NCBI RefSeq assembly: GCF_001592945.1
Contig: NZ_LRPB01000034.1
Span: 1 to 64,000 of the forward strand
Origin: Roseivirga seohaensis
GTDB lineage: Bacteria; Bacteroidota; Bacteroidia; Cytophagales; Cyclobacteriaceae
Reading direction: 5' to 3'
DNA length: 64,000 nt
Below are positions 1 to 9,064 of this stretch, one piece after another (within the stretch, counting starts at the first letter, position 1; every line of letters begins with the position of its first letter). The position numbers were made by a program, and so were the translations under genes. The notes beneath the pieces were generated by a model. It was not told the DNA's origin. It saw nothing but the letters and a program-made list of their open reading frames with translations, and did no database searches.

Positions 1-166
1 CTGAGTTTTTTCCAGCAATTTGAGTTCCTTAAATACCTTTTTTTTTCTTTATCCTTTACCAGTTTCCTGATTTCCGCTTTACTGTTCTCCTGTTTTCTAT
101 TTTCCTGATCAACTGTCATACTGACTTCTGTTTTCCTGATTTCCTGTTATACTGATCAACTGAACG
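1..166. repeat. Low-complexity TTTCCTGAT-rich gap
   Basis: No gene is visible. The stretch is pyrimidine-rich and built from imperfect repeats of TTTTCCTGAT and TACTG; CTGATCAACTG occurs exactly twice, at 105-115 and 152-162. It lies downstream of the tex stop codon. I see no clear terminator hairpin. This is probably a decayed short tandem repeat. Confidence 0.5.
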
Positions 167-2410
167 CTACCCCCCAAATTTCCCCCTCAAAGCAGCCAAC
201 TTACTGGCCATATCGCCTTCTGATTCTTTTTGAACTTTGGCTTTTGGCTTAGCTCTTTCGCTTTTCTTTACCTGAGGTTTTGCTTCACCCTTCATTGAAA
301 GTGAAATTCGCTTTCGACTGGCATCTACTTCCAGAACCGTAACCTCTACCCTTTGCTGAACACTGACAATGTCGGCAGGATTGCTCACAAATGTATCGGA
401 CAAATGGCTGATGTGGACCAAACCATCCTGATGCACTCCAATGTCTACAAAAGCACCAAAATTGGTTACGTTGGTCACAATGCCCGGCAGTTTCATACCT
501 GCCCTTAAGTCTTCTATACTATTCACGCCCTCCATAAAACTGAAGGCTTCAAACTGTTCCCTAGGGTCACGACCGGGCTTGGCCAGTTCGCTTAGAATAT
601 CCTTTAAAGTGGGTAAACCAATTTGATCGGTGATGTACTTTTTCAGGTCGATTTGCTTTCTCAGTTCTTCTTTCTGAATAAGATCTGTAACCGAGCATTT
701 CAAATCCTTCGCCATTTGGTTGACGATGGCATAAGATTCAGGGTGTACCGCACTCTCGTCCAATGGGTTGGCAGCCCCACGAATGCGCAAGAAACCAGCC
801 GCTTGCTCAAAGGCTTTTTCACCCAAACGCGTTACATTTTTTATAGACGCCCTGTCCTTAAACGGACCATTAGTATTTCTATATTCTACAATATTTTTGG
901 CCAGCTGTGGCCCCAAACCCGCCACATAAGTTAGCAATTGCTCAGAAGCCGTATTGACTTCCACACCAACGGCATTTACGCAACTCATCACCACATCGTC
1001 CAACGAATGCTTTAATGCACCTTGGTCTACATCGTGTTGGTACTGCCCCACTCCTATGGATTTCGGGTCAATTTTTACCAATTCCGCCAAAGGATCCATC
1101 AGCCTACGGCCAATAGATACCGCTCCACGCACGGTAATATCTTCATTCGGAAATTCATCTCTGGCGATTTGCGAAGCAGAATAAATAGAGGCGCCACTTT
1201 CATTCACCATCACCACGGTAATGGATTTTGGCAGCCCTAAGCTATTTACAAAAGTTTCTGATTCACGGCCCGCTGTTCCGTTGCCAATGGCAATGGCTTC
1301 AATATTAAATTTCTCGGCCAAATATTTAATGGTAGCGCCCGCTTTTGCGGTTTGCCTTTGTGGTTCGTGGGGGTAAATGGCTTCAAAATGAAGCAATTGC
1401 CCTTGTTTGTCTAAACACACCAATTTACAGCCTGTTCTAAAACCCGGGTCGATGGCCATTACATTTTTACTACCCAAAGGAGCGGCCATCAGCAGTTCTT
1501 TCATGTTTTTAGCAAATACCTCGATGGCTTCTTCATCTGCTTTCTTCTTAGAAATCATGCGCAGTTCGGTTTCCATACTCGGCTGAAGCAAACGTTTATA
1601 ACCATCTCTAATGGCCAGTTTCACCTGTTCTGCACTTTGCGAATTTCCTTGGATAAAGTGTCGATCGAGCAGTTCAATTGCATCATCTTCTGGCGGAACG
1701 GTATCCAACATCAGAAACATTTCACTTTCACCCCTGCGCATGGCCAACACGCGGTGCGAAGGTGCCTTGGCTACACTTTCTTCCCAGTCGAAATAATCTC
1801 TGTATTTCTGCGCTTCTTCTTCCTTGCCTGGATACACACGGGCTTTGAAAACGGCTTTTTCTTGAAAGAACCTACGCATTTTGGCCCTTACCTCTTGGTC
1901 TTCATTGATCCATTCGGCCATAATATCACGCGCACCTTGTAAGGCTTGCTCAATATCTTCCACCTGCTTTTCAGCATCTACAAAGTCAGCGGCTTTGGTG
2001 TACGGGTCGGCATTGGTTTGTTCAAAAATAAGTTTGGCTAAAGGTTCTAGTCCTTTTTCGCGGGCAATGGTAGCCTTGGTTCTGCGCTTTGGTTTATAAG
2101 GCAGGTAAATATCTTCTAAGCGGGCCATGGTTTCGGCCTCGTTTACTTGTTTTTCAAGCTCGTTTGTAAGTTTTTCTTGCTCTTTTAGCGACTTTAAAAC
2201 CGCCTCTTTTCTTTTGTCCAGTTCGCGCAATTGCAGCACTCGATCACGAATGGCAGCAATTTCAACTTCATCTAAACTGCCCGTCAGTTCCTTTCTGTAG
2301 CGGGAAATAAAAGGCACTGTACCTCCTTGGTCCAAAAGTTCTACAGTGGTGGCTACTTGCTTTGGGTTGATAGAAAGCTCTGTGGCGATTCGCTGAAAAT
2401 GTGCTTGCAT
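167..2410 (-). CDS. tex: Tex family RNA-binding transcription accessory protein
   Basis: A 747-residue protein, the usual length for Tex. Domain order: helical Tex N-terminal region (about 1-200), an RNase H-like YqgF domain (about 317-440, beginning near the VMAIDPGFRTG strand), a helix-hairpin-helix region (about 490-570), and a C-terminal S1 RNA-binding domain (about 638-707) containing GIVTNVTNFGAFVDIG. A basic lysine-rich tail follows. Tex binds nucleic acid and is linked to transcription and, in some species, toxin expression; its exact role in Bacteroidota is unknown. The gene stands alone, with no co-directional neighbour within 500 bases. The ATG at 2410 gives a full N-terminal domain, so the start is secure. 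Confidence 0.95.
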   Translation of the reverse strand: MQAHFQRIATELSINPKQVATTVELLDQGGTVPFISRYRKELTGSLDEVEIAAIRDRVLQLRELDKRKEAVLKSLKEQEKLTNELEKQVNEAETMARLEDIYLPYKPKRRTKATIAREKGLEPLAKLIFEQTNADPYTKAADFVDAEKQVEDIEQALQGARDIMAEWINEDQEVRAKMRRFFQEKAVFKARVYPGKEEEAQKYRDYFDWEESVAKAPSHRVLAMRRGESEMFLMLDTVPPEDDAIELLDRHFIQGNSQSAEQVKLAIRDGYKRLLQPSMETELRMISKKKADEEAIEVFAKNMKELLMAAPLGSKNVMAIDPGFRTGCKLVCLDKQGQLLHFEAIYPHEPQRQTAKAGATIKYLAEKFNIEAIAIGNGTAGRESETFVNSLGLPKSITVVMVNESGASIYSASQIARDEFPNEDITVRGAVSIGRRLMDPLAELVKIDPKSIGVGQYQHDVDQGALKHSLDDVVMSCVNAVGVEVNTASEQLLTYVAGLGPQLAKNIVEYRNTNGPFKDRASIKNVTRLGEKAFEQAAGFLRIRGAANPLDESAVHPESYAIVNQMAKDLKCSVTDLIQKEELRKQIDLKKYITDQIGLPTLKDILSELAKPGRDPREQFEAFSFMEGVNSIEDLRAGMKLPGIVTNVTNFGAFVDIGVHQDGLVHISHLSDTFVSNPADIVSVQQRVEVTVLEVDASRKRISLSMKGEAKPQVKKSERAKPKAKVQKESEGDMASKLAALRGKFGG

Positions 2411-2432
2411 GTATTTGGGTTTTTAAAGGCGA

Positions 2433-2440
2433 CAAAACTA
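2433..2440 (-). promoter_or_regulatory. Possible tex promoter -7 box
   Basis: On the minus strand the sequence reads TAGTTTTG, matching the Bacteroidota TAnnTTTG element, 23 bases upstream of the tex start codon. No convincing upstream TTTG box is seen at the expected spacing, so this is only a candidate. Confidence 0.3.
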
Positions 2441-2489
2441 AACAAAGATGAATTGCGAGAAAGGGTTTGAAGGGAAAAGATGCTCCTGA

Positions 2490-2915
2490 ATTTTAAATGT
2501 AAAAATTAACCATTTAAGGCGAAAACCAAATCGCCCTAATTCAATAAAATTTTACTTTGAGAAAGTATTAGGCGGAAAAAGAAAGTTGTATTTCGTAGAG
2601 CGTCCGAGACAGGAGCAATCACTGCCTACGGTATGTAGCGTAGAAGAAATACAGTTAATCTTGTCAAACGTGAAAAACATAAAACACAAGGCCATTTTAA
2701 GTACCATTTATTCGGCTGGCTTAAGAATCAGTGAAGTTATTAATCTACCTATAAAGGCGATAGACTCAGATCGCATGCAAATTCATATAAAAAATGCTAA
2801 AGGCAATAAAGACAGATATTAAACTTCGGGGTACACACTTATAACACCCACTGGCTGGAAGAAAATTAAGTCTCCTTTGGATGAATTGGATTTTGAATGG
2901 TTAATTAAAAAGTGA
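2490..2915 (+). pseudogene. Internally deleted tyrosine recombinase (integrase)
   Basis: The reading frame is open from about 2490 to a TAA at 2820-2822 and encodes the end of the core-binding domain and the start of the catalytic domain. It includes the first catalytic arginine in AGLRISEVINL and ends at KGNKDRY. In the same frame, directly after the stop, codons 2823-2915 encode GYTLITPTGWKKIKSPLDEL, which resembles the tail of the same integrase family, including the region of the nucleophilic tyrosine. About 100 residues holding the H-x-x-R motif are therefore missing. No start codon for a full N-terminal domain is present. This is a dead remnant beside attC-like repeats and a cassette-like block. 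Confidence 0.8.
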
Positions 2916-3003
2916 CGTATACACATAACATATCATTTATATACGTCATAAAAATGAATATATTCACGGCTATACGCCACATTTGTGACGCATACATAAC
3001 GTT
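2912..3003. repeat. attC-like recombination site, left edge of cassette block
   Basis: This gap holds a dense set of repeats. GTGACGTATACACATAAC (2912-2929) recurs in shortened form as GTGACGCATACATAAC (about 2985-3000). TGACGTATA (2913-2921) is a perfect inverted repeat of TATACGTCA (2940-2948). TATACGCCAC and GTGACGCATA form an imperfect hairpin with an ATTT loop just before GTTGGGG at 3001. A hairpin ending at a GTT boundary is the layout of an integron attC site. The assignment is by architecture, not by proven recombination. Confidence 0.5.
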
Positions 3004-3011
3004 GGGGTGCA

Positions 3012-4187
3012 TCAGATCAGCATATGTTTTTCACTTGGCGGAAATAACAAATCCAAGCTGTTTGGTTTAATCTTAAACAAAGGACCTTTCTCAACTACCT
3101 TATCTTTAGAATTTCTTTTAATTAGATGGTCTAATGTAATTACACCTTGCTCTAATAATATATCAAACTGAGAAACAATAGGCTTTTTTGTATGCTCAAC
3201 TTCCTTGTATTGAAAATATTCTTTACCATCTTCAAATTTACTTTCAGCACTTACCCAAAACGTTTCTTTATGTTTTTCAAGCAGTCGACTGTGTAATTGT
3301 TCTAATTCCCAGACGACAAAATCTCCAACTTTTGGTTTGTCAGAATTCTCGATTAAATGATTGATATCTGAATTAACTTTAAGAGATAAACCTTGTGAGT
3401 TTCTATTAATTGCAGAAACAGTACAGTACAACTTAAAATCTTCTTCACGCCAATAACCAAATTCATCTAAAATTTCAGCTGAACTTTTAAATTGACTTAA
3501 CTTCCAATCAGGAACTTGTGCAAATAATGTTTTTCTATTCCCTCTCTTCTCTCTAAAAGATTTTAACTCGATACCTTTATAATCAGGCTTCTTTGAAGAA
3601 TTAATATCAATTCCAAGAGCTGTTTCTAATGTTCTTCCAACTGAAGTATCTGCATCGACCATTGATAACACAGGCTTCTGAGCTACTTTCCTCAACATAA
3701 CTAACAACTCATTTGAAATAGAGAGTTCATCTCGTTGAATATCTTCCACCACATCCTTTAGTGGATTAACAACTGAACTATTTATCAAATCTTCTATCGG
3801 TAGTTGCGAAAGGTTCATGATATACAAAAGATCAGAATACCAAACCAATGCCAGTATATCATTCGCATTTGCATACTTACCTAATCCAGAAAACCATATC
3901 CTAGGATCACCTTTTTTTGTGTTCGGACGATATAGAGAAACTTTAGAAGAAATCAGTTTGAATTCACCGATAAAACTCCCCTCAATAATTACTTTATCTT
4001 GAGGTCCTTGATTTTGAACAGAATAGTCGTGAACGCTTTTTTCTTTTAAATAGTTACGAACAATCCCTGTAGCATCCATTATGGACTTTTTCAACCCTGT
4101 CTCTGTAGGTTCAATCAATGTCAATTCAACAGAATTTTTGGTTAAAACTTTTAACCTTAATTCCTCAATTGCTGTTAAGCTTCTCAT
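3012..4187 (-). CDS. MvaI/BcnI-type type II restriction endonuclease
   Basis: A 391-residue protein. The stretch 180-210 carries E188, D202, E207 and K209; the spacing 14-5-2 equals that of the catalytic residues of R.MvaI and R.BcnI (E36, D50, E55, K57), within PDYKGIELKS. These enzymes act as monomers and cleave CC^WGG or CC^SGG, so a CCNGG-like target is plausible but not shown. Residues 1-165 form an extra N-terminal domain that I do not recognise. The start codon overlaps the methyltransferase stop by four bases (4184-4187), so methyltransferase and endonuclease are translationally coupled with the protective enzyme first. The stop lies just inside the cassette boundary. Confidence 0.85.
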   Translation of the reverse strand: MRSLTAIEELRLKVLTKNSVELTLIEPTETGLKKSIMDATGIVRNYLKEKSVHDYSVQNQGPQDKVIIEGSFIGEFKLISSKVSLYRPNTKKGDPRIWFSGLGKYANANDILALVWYSDLLYIMNLSQLPIEDLINSSVVNPLKDVVEDIQRDELSISNELLVMLRKVAQKPVLSMVDADTSVGRTLETALGIDINSSKKPDYKGIELKSFREKRGNRKTLFAQVPDWKLSQFKSSAEILDEFGYWREEDFKLYCTVSAINRNSQGLSLKVNSDINHLIENSDKPKVGDFVVWELEQLHSRLLEKHKETFWVSAESKFEDGKEYFQYKEVEHTKKPIVSQFDILLEQGVITLDHLIKRNSKDKVVEKGPLFKIKPNSLDLLFPPSEKHMLI

Positions 4188-6397
4188 TTAATATTCTTTA
4201 AAATTTCAGAAGCTACAGCCCTAGCCAATAATGGAGGAACTGCATTCCCTACAAGTGTAAATTGAGGCAATTCGGTTTTTCTATTGTTACCCCCTGTTGA
4301 TCTTTTGCCTTGAAAAACGAAAGAATCATCAAAGGACTGAAGGCGAGCCATTTCACGAACAGTTAACGCTCTTGGAGAGTTATAGTGAACATAATCGTCT
4401 GGAATTGTCATAACAGTTGGACTCTGCTTATCTGGTTTCAAGACATTATAATTCCTTTTATTAGAAGATAGACCTTCCTTTTCAAGTTTTTCCTGAGCTT
4501 GTTTGTAATCACCTTCATTTAGAATAATCTCAAGTCGATTAACAACATCTTCACTTTGATTACTTGTCTTGTGATTATGTAAAGGATCAAATGATTTTTC
4601 GCCTCTTTCTAAAGACTCAAAATTTCTCACATAAAAAGGAGCACTTGCATTTTTATACCTGTCAATTAAACGCCCTGTTTTACTCCATTCCGCAAAAGTC
4701 ATTTTTTTACCTGATTTCAATTTTCCATCAATTCCTCGTTGTTTAATTAAGGACATCATTTTGGATGTTGAGCCATTATATTTTGACTTTAAATCGACCT
4801 CTTGGTAATATCTTGCTTCCTCATTATTCCCTATAAAATCCAAATCATATAATGCTTCAAAAACAGACACTTTTTCTTCATCAGAAACTGTATGTGGTAT
4901 CTGTGAAATAAAAGGTTGATCCTTTCTACAACCAATAAAAAGGACTCTTTCACGATTCTGAGGTACACCATAATTTGAAGCATTTGCGACAAATGGTGCT
5001 TCTATTTTATATAACTTGATAGAATCAATAATCTCAGAAAGAGCTACTTTTTGAGAATCGCTACATAATTCAGCTATTGCATTGATACATTCCTCAAAAC
5101 TGTAATCATAAACTTTCAATGCTGTTAAAATCTCAGCACGTATCCCTTTATATTCTTGAGAAATACCAATAGATGAAAATGCGGACTCTATTTTATTAAT
5201 AATACTTTGGTTGTCTAGCTCAGTCAAGAAATCTGTAAAAGCACCAACAAAAAAATCATTATCAATATTACAGAAGTCTTTCTCTTTGATAATATCTCTC
5301 TTAAGCTTCTCCCATTGTTTGTTTCTAATCAACATATTAAAGCCATGTCGAATAGTACTTACTTTTTCATCGGTCTTACTAGTTCTGTAATCAACCATTT
5401 TAGGTATGATTTGACGAAACTTGGCATCTACAGACTTAATATAGGATTCTTTAAGAGACTCTATTTGAACATCAGTTACCGATTCAAATTCAATTCTCTT
5501 CACGAAACAGTCAAGCAAGAATTGATTGATCGATGCTGATTTCTTAAGTGTTTTAAGGAATGAAGTCAGTTTAGGGATTTCTTGAATATCAACAATCGAA
5601 TTAATCTCTTGAAGAATTACATCCTTAATCTTCCCTTGTTCTTTAGTCAGAATACCTTTCACATTCTCCATCACGAAATACTTCGGACGAAGTATTTTAA
5701 TTACCTCTAAATAATGAGAAAACAAGTCATCCTTTTTATCAAACTTTTTACGCTTACCTGCCAAACTGAAACTTTGACAAGGAGGGCCTCCGCAAACAAC
5801 ATCAACAGTCTTTCCATTCACCTTAGTTAAAAGGTTGTCGATAAAATCAGGTTCCGTGATGTCTTGACATAAAAACTTTGCATCAAGTCCTAACTGTTCA
5901 TTATATCGTACAACATGTGTTAACTCTGAATTTTCATTGATATCATTTGCTACTAGAAAATCGAAAAACTTATTATTCTCTTCTGCTTGCAAAAACCCCT
6001 CACTAAAGCCTCCCGCCCCAGCAAATAAGTCAATGAAAGTAATTGGCTTTCCGTATAAAGCCATTTGCTCCTTAACAACACTAACATTAGAATCTTGCTT
6101 ATAGGCATTTACTTGTTCTAGCAACAATTCTTTTAACTCATTAGTAGTATACCTCTTTTTATAACTACCGTTAAGTAATTCTTCTGCTCTATCTTTTAAA
6201 TAAGTCAAGTAATTGTTAATGGATTGAGCTTCTTTATTGTTACTTTTTACAGCTTGATTAGCTTTGTCAAAATCCGATTTGACAACCTTCTTCCCTGTTG
6301 ATATTTTGACTTGAGTTCCATCACAATTGATTCTCAAATGAATTGGAGCTAATCCTTGTTTATCAACTTTATCTAAATAGAAATTAACTGTTGCCAT
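4184..6397 (-). CDS. DNA cytosine-5 methyltransferase with integrase arm-type N-terminal domain
   Basis: A 737-residue protein. The C5-methyltransferase core starts at motif I, FIDLFAGAGGFSEG (121-134). Motif IV is GGPPCQSFS with catalytic C207, motif VI is ENVKG (244-248), motif VIII is NYGVPQNRERV (475-485), and motif X is TLVGNAVPP near the C terminus. About 215 residues are inserted between motifs VI and VIII, more than usual. Residues 1 to about 95, beginning MATVNFYLDKVDKQGLAPI, resemble the arm DNA-binding domain that opens Bacteroidota tyrosine recombinases; this is not a normal methyltransferase part. An internal ATG at about residue 112 could give a plain enzyme, but the long frame is intact. 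It protects host DNA from the coupled endonuclease downstream. Confidence 0.9.
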   Translation of the reverse strand: MATVNFYLDKVDKQGLAPIHLRINCDGTQVKISTGKKVVKSDFDKANQAVKSNNKEAQSINNYLTYLKDRAEELLNGSYKKRYTTNELKELLLEQVNAYKQDSNVSVVKEQMALYGKPITFIDLFAGAGGFSEGFLQAEENNKFFDFLVANDINENSELTHVVRYNEQLGLDAKFLCQDITEPDFIDNLLTKVNGKTVDVVCGGPPCQSFSLAGKRKKFDKKDDLFSHYLEVIKILRPKYFVMENVKGILTKEQGKIKDVILQEINSIVDIQEIPKLTSFLKTLKKSASINQFLLDCFVKRIEFESVTDVQIESLKESYIKSVDAKFRQIIPKMVDYRTSKTDEKVSTIRHGFNMLIRNKQWEKLKRDIIKEKDFCNIDNDFFVGAFTDFLTELDNQSIINKIESAFSSIGISQEYKGIRAEILTALKVYDYSFEECINAIAELCSDSQKVALSEIIDSIKLYKIEAPFVANASNYGVPQNRERVLFIGCRKDQPFISQIPHTVSDEEKVSVFEALYDLDFIGNNEEARYYQEVDLKSKYNGSTSKMMSLIKQRGIDGKLKSGKKMTFAEWSKTGRLIDRYKNASAPFYVRNFESLERGEKSFDPLHNHKTSNQSEDVVNRLEIILNEGDYKQAQEKLEKEGLSSNKRNYNVLKPDKQSPTVMTIPDDYVHYNSPRALTVREMARLQSFDDSFVFQGKRSTGGNNRKTELPQFTLVGNAVPPLLARAVASEILKNIK

Positions 6398-6410
6398 ACC
6401 TTAAATATTT

Positions 6411-6447
6411 ACGGACTATTTTACGGACACGGACAAATCTACGGACA
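6411..6447 (-). promoter_or_regulatory. Four ACGGAC repeats upstream of the methyltransferase
   Basis: ACGGAC (GTCCGT on the coding strand) occurs at 6411, 6423, 6429 and 6441, with spacings of 12, 6 and 12 bases, immediately before the start codon at 6397. Similar GTCCGTA direct repeats commonly precede integrase genes with arm domains in this phylum and are candidates for arm-type binding sites. The N-terminal domain of the methyltransferase may therefore bind its own promoter. The repeats are visible; their function is inferred. Confidence 0.55.
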
Positions 6448-6489
6448 GTTTCTATTTAAAACAATGGAAAAAAGAAAAAACGCACCCCA

Positions 6490-8329
6490 ATCGAGTAGAC
6501 GGCCGTGAGCCATAAGCCCACGGTGCGCCTCTCACACCACCCAGCGTACGGTTCTCGTACTGGGCGGTTCATTGAATTTGAGGTTGCGTTTTTAAGTAGT
6601 AGTCTAGCATTGATTTATAACCTTTTCGTCTTAGTCTTGATAAGGTAATCGTAGTTCTCAAAATTGGACTTTGGGCTACAGCCCAGCCCCCCATTCTTGT
6701 TCTACTCCAAGCATAAGCTTGCCCTTGTTCTATCCCCAAACGGATTAGGTTCTTGCGTTTCCGCTCTAGCTTTTTCCAGTCGTGCCAGATGCAGTAACGA
6801 AGTCGATTTCGTATCCACTCATCGAGCGTTTTAAGTTTGGCTTGAATACTTGCCAAGCGGTAGTTGTTCACCCAGCCTTGCCACACTTGCTTGAGCCTCT
6901 CTAATCGTTCTTCGAAACTGTAGGGCAATGTTTTCTTGGTAATTGCTTTAAGCTTACGTTTCAGATTCTGCCAGCTCCCTTGTTTTACAACTAATTGATA
7001 TTTGCCTTTCTCGCCCTTTTTGTAGGTTGGTGTAAATCCATGACCTAACAACTCAAAAGTATTTGGTCTACGGATGCCGCTTTTTGCTCGGTTGATGGGT
7101 AAGTCTAGTTTCTCTTTCAAGAACAAATACACTTCATTCCCCAACTTCTTTGCCTCGGCTTTTGATTTAGCATAAATACTAAAATCATCTGCATAGCGCA
7201 CAAAACGCAATCCCTTCCTTTGGAGTTCTTTGTCCAGTACATCGAGCAATATGTTCGATAATAATGGGCTCAAAGGACTTCCTTGTGGCACGCCTTTTCT
7301 GCGTTGCTGCAACTTCCCTTTTACAAGGATTGGTGCTTGCAACCATTTGCGGATGAGCCATAGTGTAGTCGGACATTTTACCTTGTTGTAAATCAACTGT
7401 AGTAGCTTGTAGTGTTGCACTTCATCAAAGAAGCTCTTTAGGTCAATGTCTACAATATCCTGATACCCATCATTGATGTATTTCAAGCTTTGCTGGACTG
7501 CCTTATGGATGTTTCTCTGCGGACGAAATCCGTAGCTCTGCTCTTCAAATTCTAACTCGAATTTTGTAGCTAGCTGACGGCCTACCGCTTGTTGCAACCA
7601 CCTGTCTACTACGGTGGGCACTCCCAAAAGTCGGGTTTTACCGTTCCCTTTGGGTATTTCTACTCCTTTGATAGCCTGTGGCACATACTTCCTGTTCAAA
7701 ATTGAGTTGGCGAGTGATTGGACGTTCGCTTCTCTGAAAGAAGCTAACTCGTAAACACTCATCTTGTCAACCCCTGCGCTCCCTTTATTTCTTACTACTT
7801 GGTAGTATGATCTTGTCAGGTTGCGTGGATGTAGTACTTTTCCTATCATTACTCTTTCTCTGTCCGCTTAAGCAAAGGCTATCCGTAGATTCCTTTGCGA
7901 ATTGAGACGCAATTCAATGTTCAGTCCTTCGCTAACTCGTGAGAACTCCGACTTTATCCATTTAGGTGTCGGCTCATGTCCTGTTAACTACTATGACCTC
8001 GGCTGACTTCTCAGTCTCCAACTCGTGAAGTCCGAGATCTCCCCAGGTAAGGACATATTCCTTCTTCCAATTCCTGCGACATCTACCAAATAGGGATTGT
8101 TGGCCAAGGGCTTCGCAAAGATGTGCTTGCTCACCCTCCCTAAATGGCCTCCGTATGCCGTTCCTGTTCGTCAGTACCGGAATTTGTAGTCTCGCTTCCT
8201 TCACTGCATGCCTCACGGAAAACCAGCTTGCGACTTACTAACAGGCTTCACCAACTTGCCTGCAAGGGACTCTCACCCTCTGGAATAATTTGGTATCTTC
8301 GATACCAGATGCCCATGCTGGGCACACAC
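6490..8329 (-). mobile_element. Complete group II intron
   Basis: The 5' end on the minus strand is a GTGTG run followed by CCCAGCATGGGC (8329 downwards), a typical group II start. The 3' end has a domain V hairpin (about 6535-6568; paired arms ACCGCCCAG and CTGGGTGGT), then domain VI, ending ...CTCGAT at about 6490. About 480 bases of structured 5' RNA precede the maturase gene. Total length is about 1.84 kb. The intron lies exactly at the inverse-core-like end of the restriction-modification cassette, between GCACCCCA and AATGGGTAT, so it interrupts an attC-like site. The junctions are placed by motif and could shift by one or two bases. Confidence 0.85.
6569..7849 (-). CDS. ltrA: Group II intron reverse transcriptase/maturase
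   Basis: A 426-residue protein with the seven reverse-transcriptase blocks, including GVPQGSPLSPLLSN (block 4) and YADD at 219-222 (block 5). It ends with a maturase X domain (about 310-410; LDEWIRNRLRYCIWHDWKK). There is no HNH endonuclease domain after the X domain, as in intron classes that insert at hairpins, terminators or attC sites. It splices the intron and copies it into DNA. It is encoded within the intron, with the ATG at 7849 preceded by structured intron RNA. No frameshift is seen, so it may be active. Confidence 0.95.
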   Translation of the reverse strand: MIGKVLHPRNLTRSYYQVVRNKGSAGVDKMSVYELASFREANVQSLANSILNRKYVPQAIKGVEIPKGNGKTRLLGVPTVVDRWLQQAVGRQLATKFELEFEEQSYGFRPQRNIHKAVQQSLKYINDGYQDIVDIDLKSFFDEVQHYKLLQLIYNKVKCPTTLWLIRKWLQAPILVKGKLQQRRKGVPQGSPLSPLLSNILLDVLDKELQRKGLRFVRYADDFSIYAKSKAEAKKLGNEVYLFLKEKLDLPINRAKSGIRRPNTFELLGHGFTPTYKKGEKGKYQLVVKQGSWQNLKRKLKAITKKTLPYSFEERLERLKQVWQGWVNNYRLASIQAKLKTLDEWIRNRLRYCIWHDWKKLERKRKNLIRLGIEQGQAYAWSRTRMGGWAVAQSPILRTTITLSRLRRKGYKSMLDYYLKTQPQIQ

Positions 8330-8332
8330 AAT

Positions 8333-8448
8333 GGGTATAAAACATAGGGCAGACATAACTTGCCGCAAGTTTCGGTTTCTTAGCAAGCTCAGTTCTGTGC
8401 GGACAGATGAGTGCTTCGACATGCCCTACGTTTCATACCCGAGACGTT
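8333..8448. repeat. attC-like inverted-repeat site split from its left core by the intron
   Basis: A 20-base arm at 8333-8352 (GGGTAT...TAGGGCA) is an imperfect inverted repeat of 8422-8440 (TGCCCTAC...ATACCC), separated by about 70 bases. It ends GAGACGTTGTAGCC, where GTT (8446-8448) is the expected cut triplet. With the GCACCCCAA at 6482-6490, from which the intron separates it, this forms the outline of one attC-like element: inverse core, long imperfect stem, core. Confidence 0.5.
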
Positions 8449-8470
8449 GTAGCCAATTAGAAAAAAACAA

Positions 8471-9064
8471 ATGCTAGGAATACCAACATATGAACCCAAC
8501 TTCTTCAATGATGCGGACTTGTTCTTGAAAACACAAAAAGACAAGTTTGAAAAATTGATTGGAAAGCCAATTGCTAGATTCTGGGTCATGTGGGATGAAA
8601 ACGAAAATGAATGGTATCCCGATGGACCTGTGATTCTCGAAATTGACGGGGACAATTATGAATTTTGTGCTTATCAACTTGATGATTTCAGCTTCACCTT
8701 AAATAAAATCGACTTGACAGGAAAACTTGACTGGTATGGAATGGGGGACGAATTGCCTTTAAGCTGGAAGGAAAACGGAAAACAGGAATTACGTGAAAGC
8801 TTGAACCAACCGATTTCGGCCATAAACGTTTTGACCTACAACTTCAAAAGCAAAAATGTTGAGACAGGAGAACCCCATGAAACTGGGTTTATGATGCACG
8901 GAATTGAATTTGAATTGAAAAAAGAGAATGATGTTACTACTTACTTCTCGATATTCAACGGACTTGACCAGAATGCATTGTCCTCTGAAAGAGTTGAACA
9001 AGAAGACCAAATTGAAAGAATAAAAGTAACTGGCTACAATCGAGTAGACGGCCGTGAGCCATAA
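8471..9064 (+). CDS. Unknown cassette-borne protein, C-terminus altered by intron remnant
   Basis: A 197-residue acidic protein that I do not recognise. It has no signal peptide or membrane segment. It is rich in Trp, Asp and Glu (FWVMWDENENEWYPDG), suggesting a soluble protein. It lies inside the second cassette-like unit, 22 bases after the GTT boundary. Its last nine or so residues (ending NRVDGREP) are read from the intron remnant at 9037-9082, so the original stop has been lost or replaced. It may be a cassette cargo gene, for example a defence or immunity protein, but nothing in the sequence shows a function. Confidence 0.6.
   Translation: MLGIPTYEPNFFNDADLFLKTQKDKFEKLIGKPIARFWVMWDENENEWYPDGPVILEIDGDNYEFCAYQLDDFSFTLNKIDLTGKLDWYGMGDELPLSWKENGKQELRESLNQPISAINVLTYNFKSKNVETGEPHETGFMMHGIEFELKKENDVTTYFSIFNGLDQNALSSERVEQEDQIERIKVTGYNRVDGREP

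Larger units (their letters stand above)
3002..6490. mobile_element. Cassette-like unit carrying the restriction-modification genes
   Basis: The unit begins TTGGGGTGC (3002-3010) and ends with the exact inverted complement GCACCCCAA (6482-6490). In integron cassettes the first bases after the G/TT cut are complementary to the inverse core near the far end, which is the arrangement seen here. The next unit shows the same rule with a different sequence (8447-8459 against 9027-9039). Both genes read leftwards, toward the integrase remnant. A group II intron abuts the right end. Confidence 0.5.

Noticed and set aside
7974..8347. Frames on both strands in the intron 5' region
   Set aside because: They lie in structured group II intron RNA and have no protein-like content.
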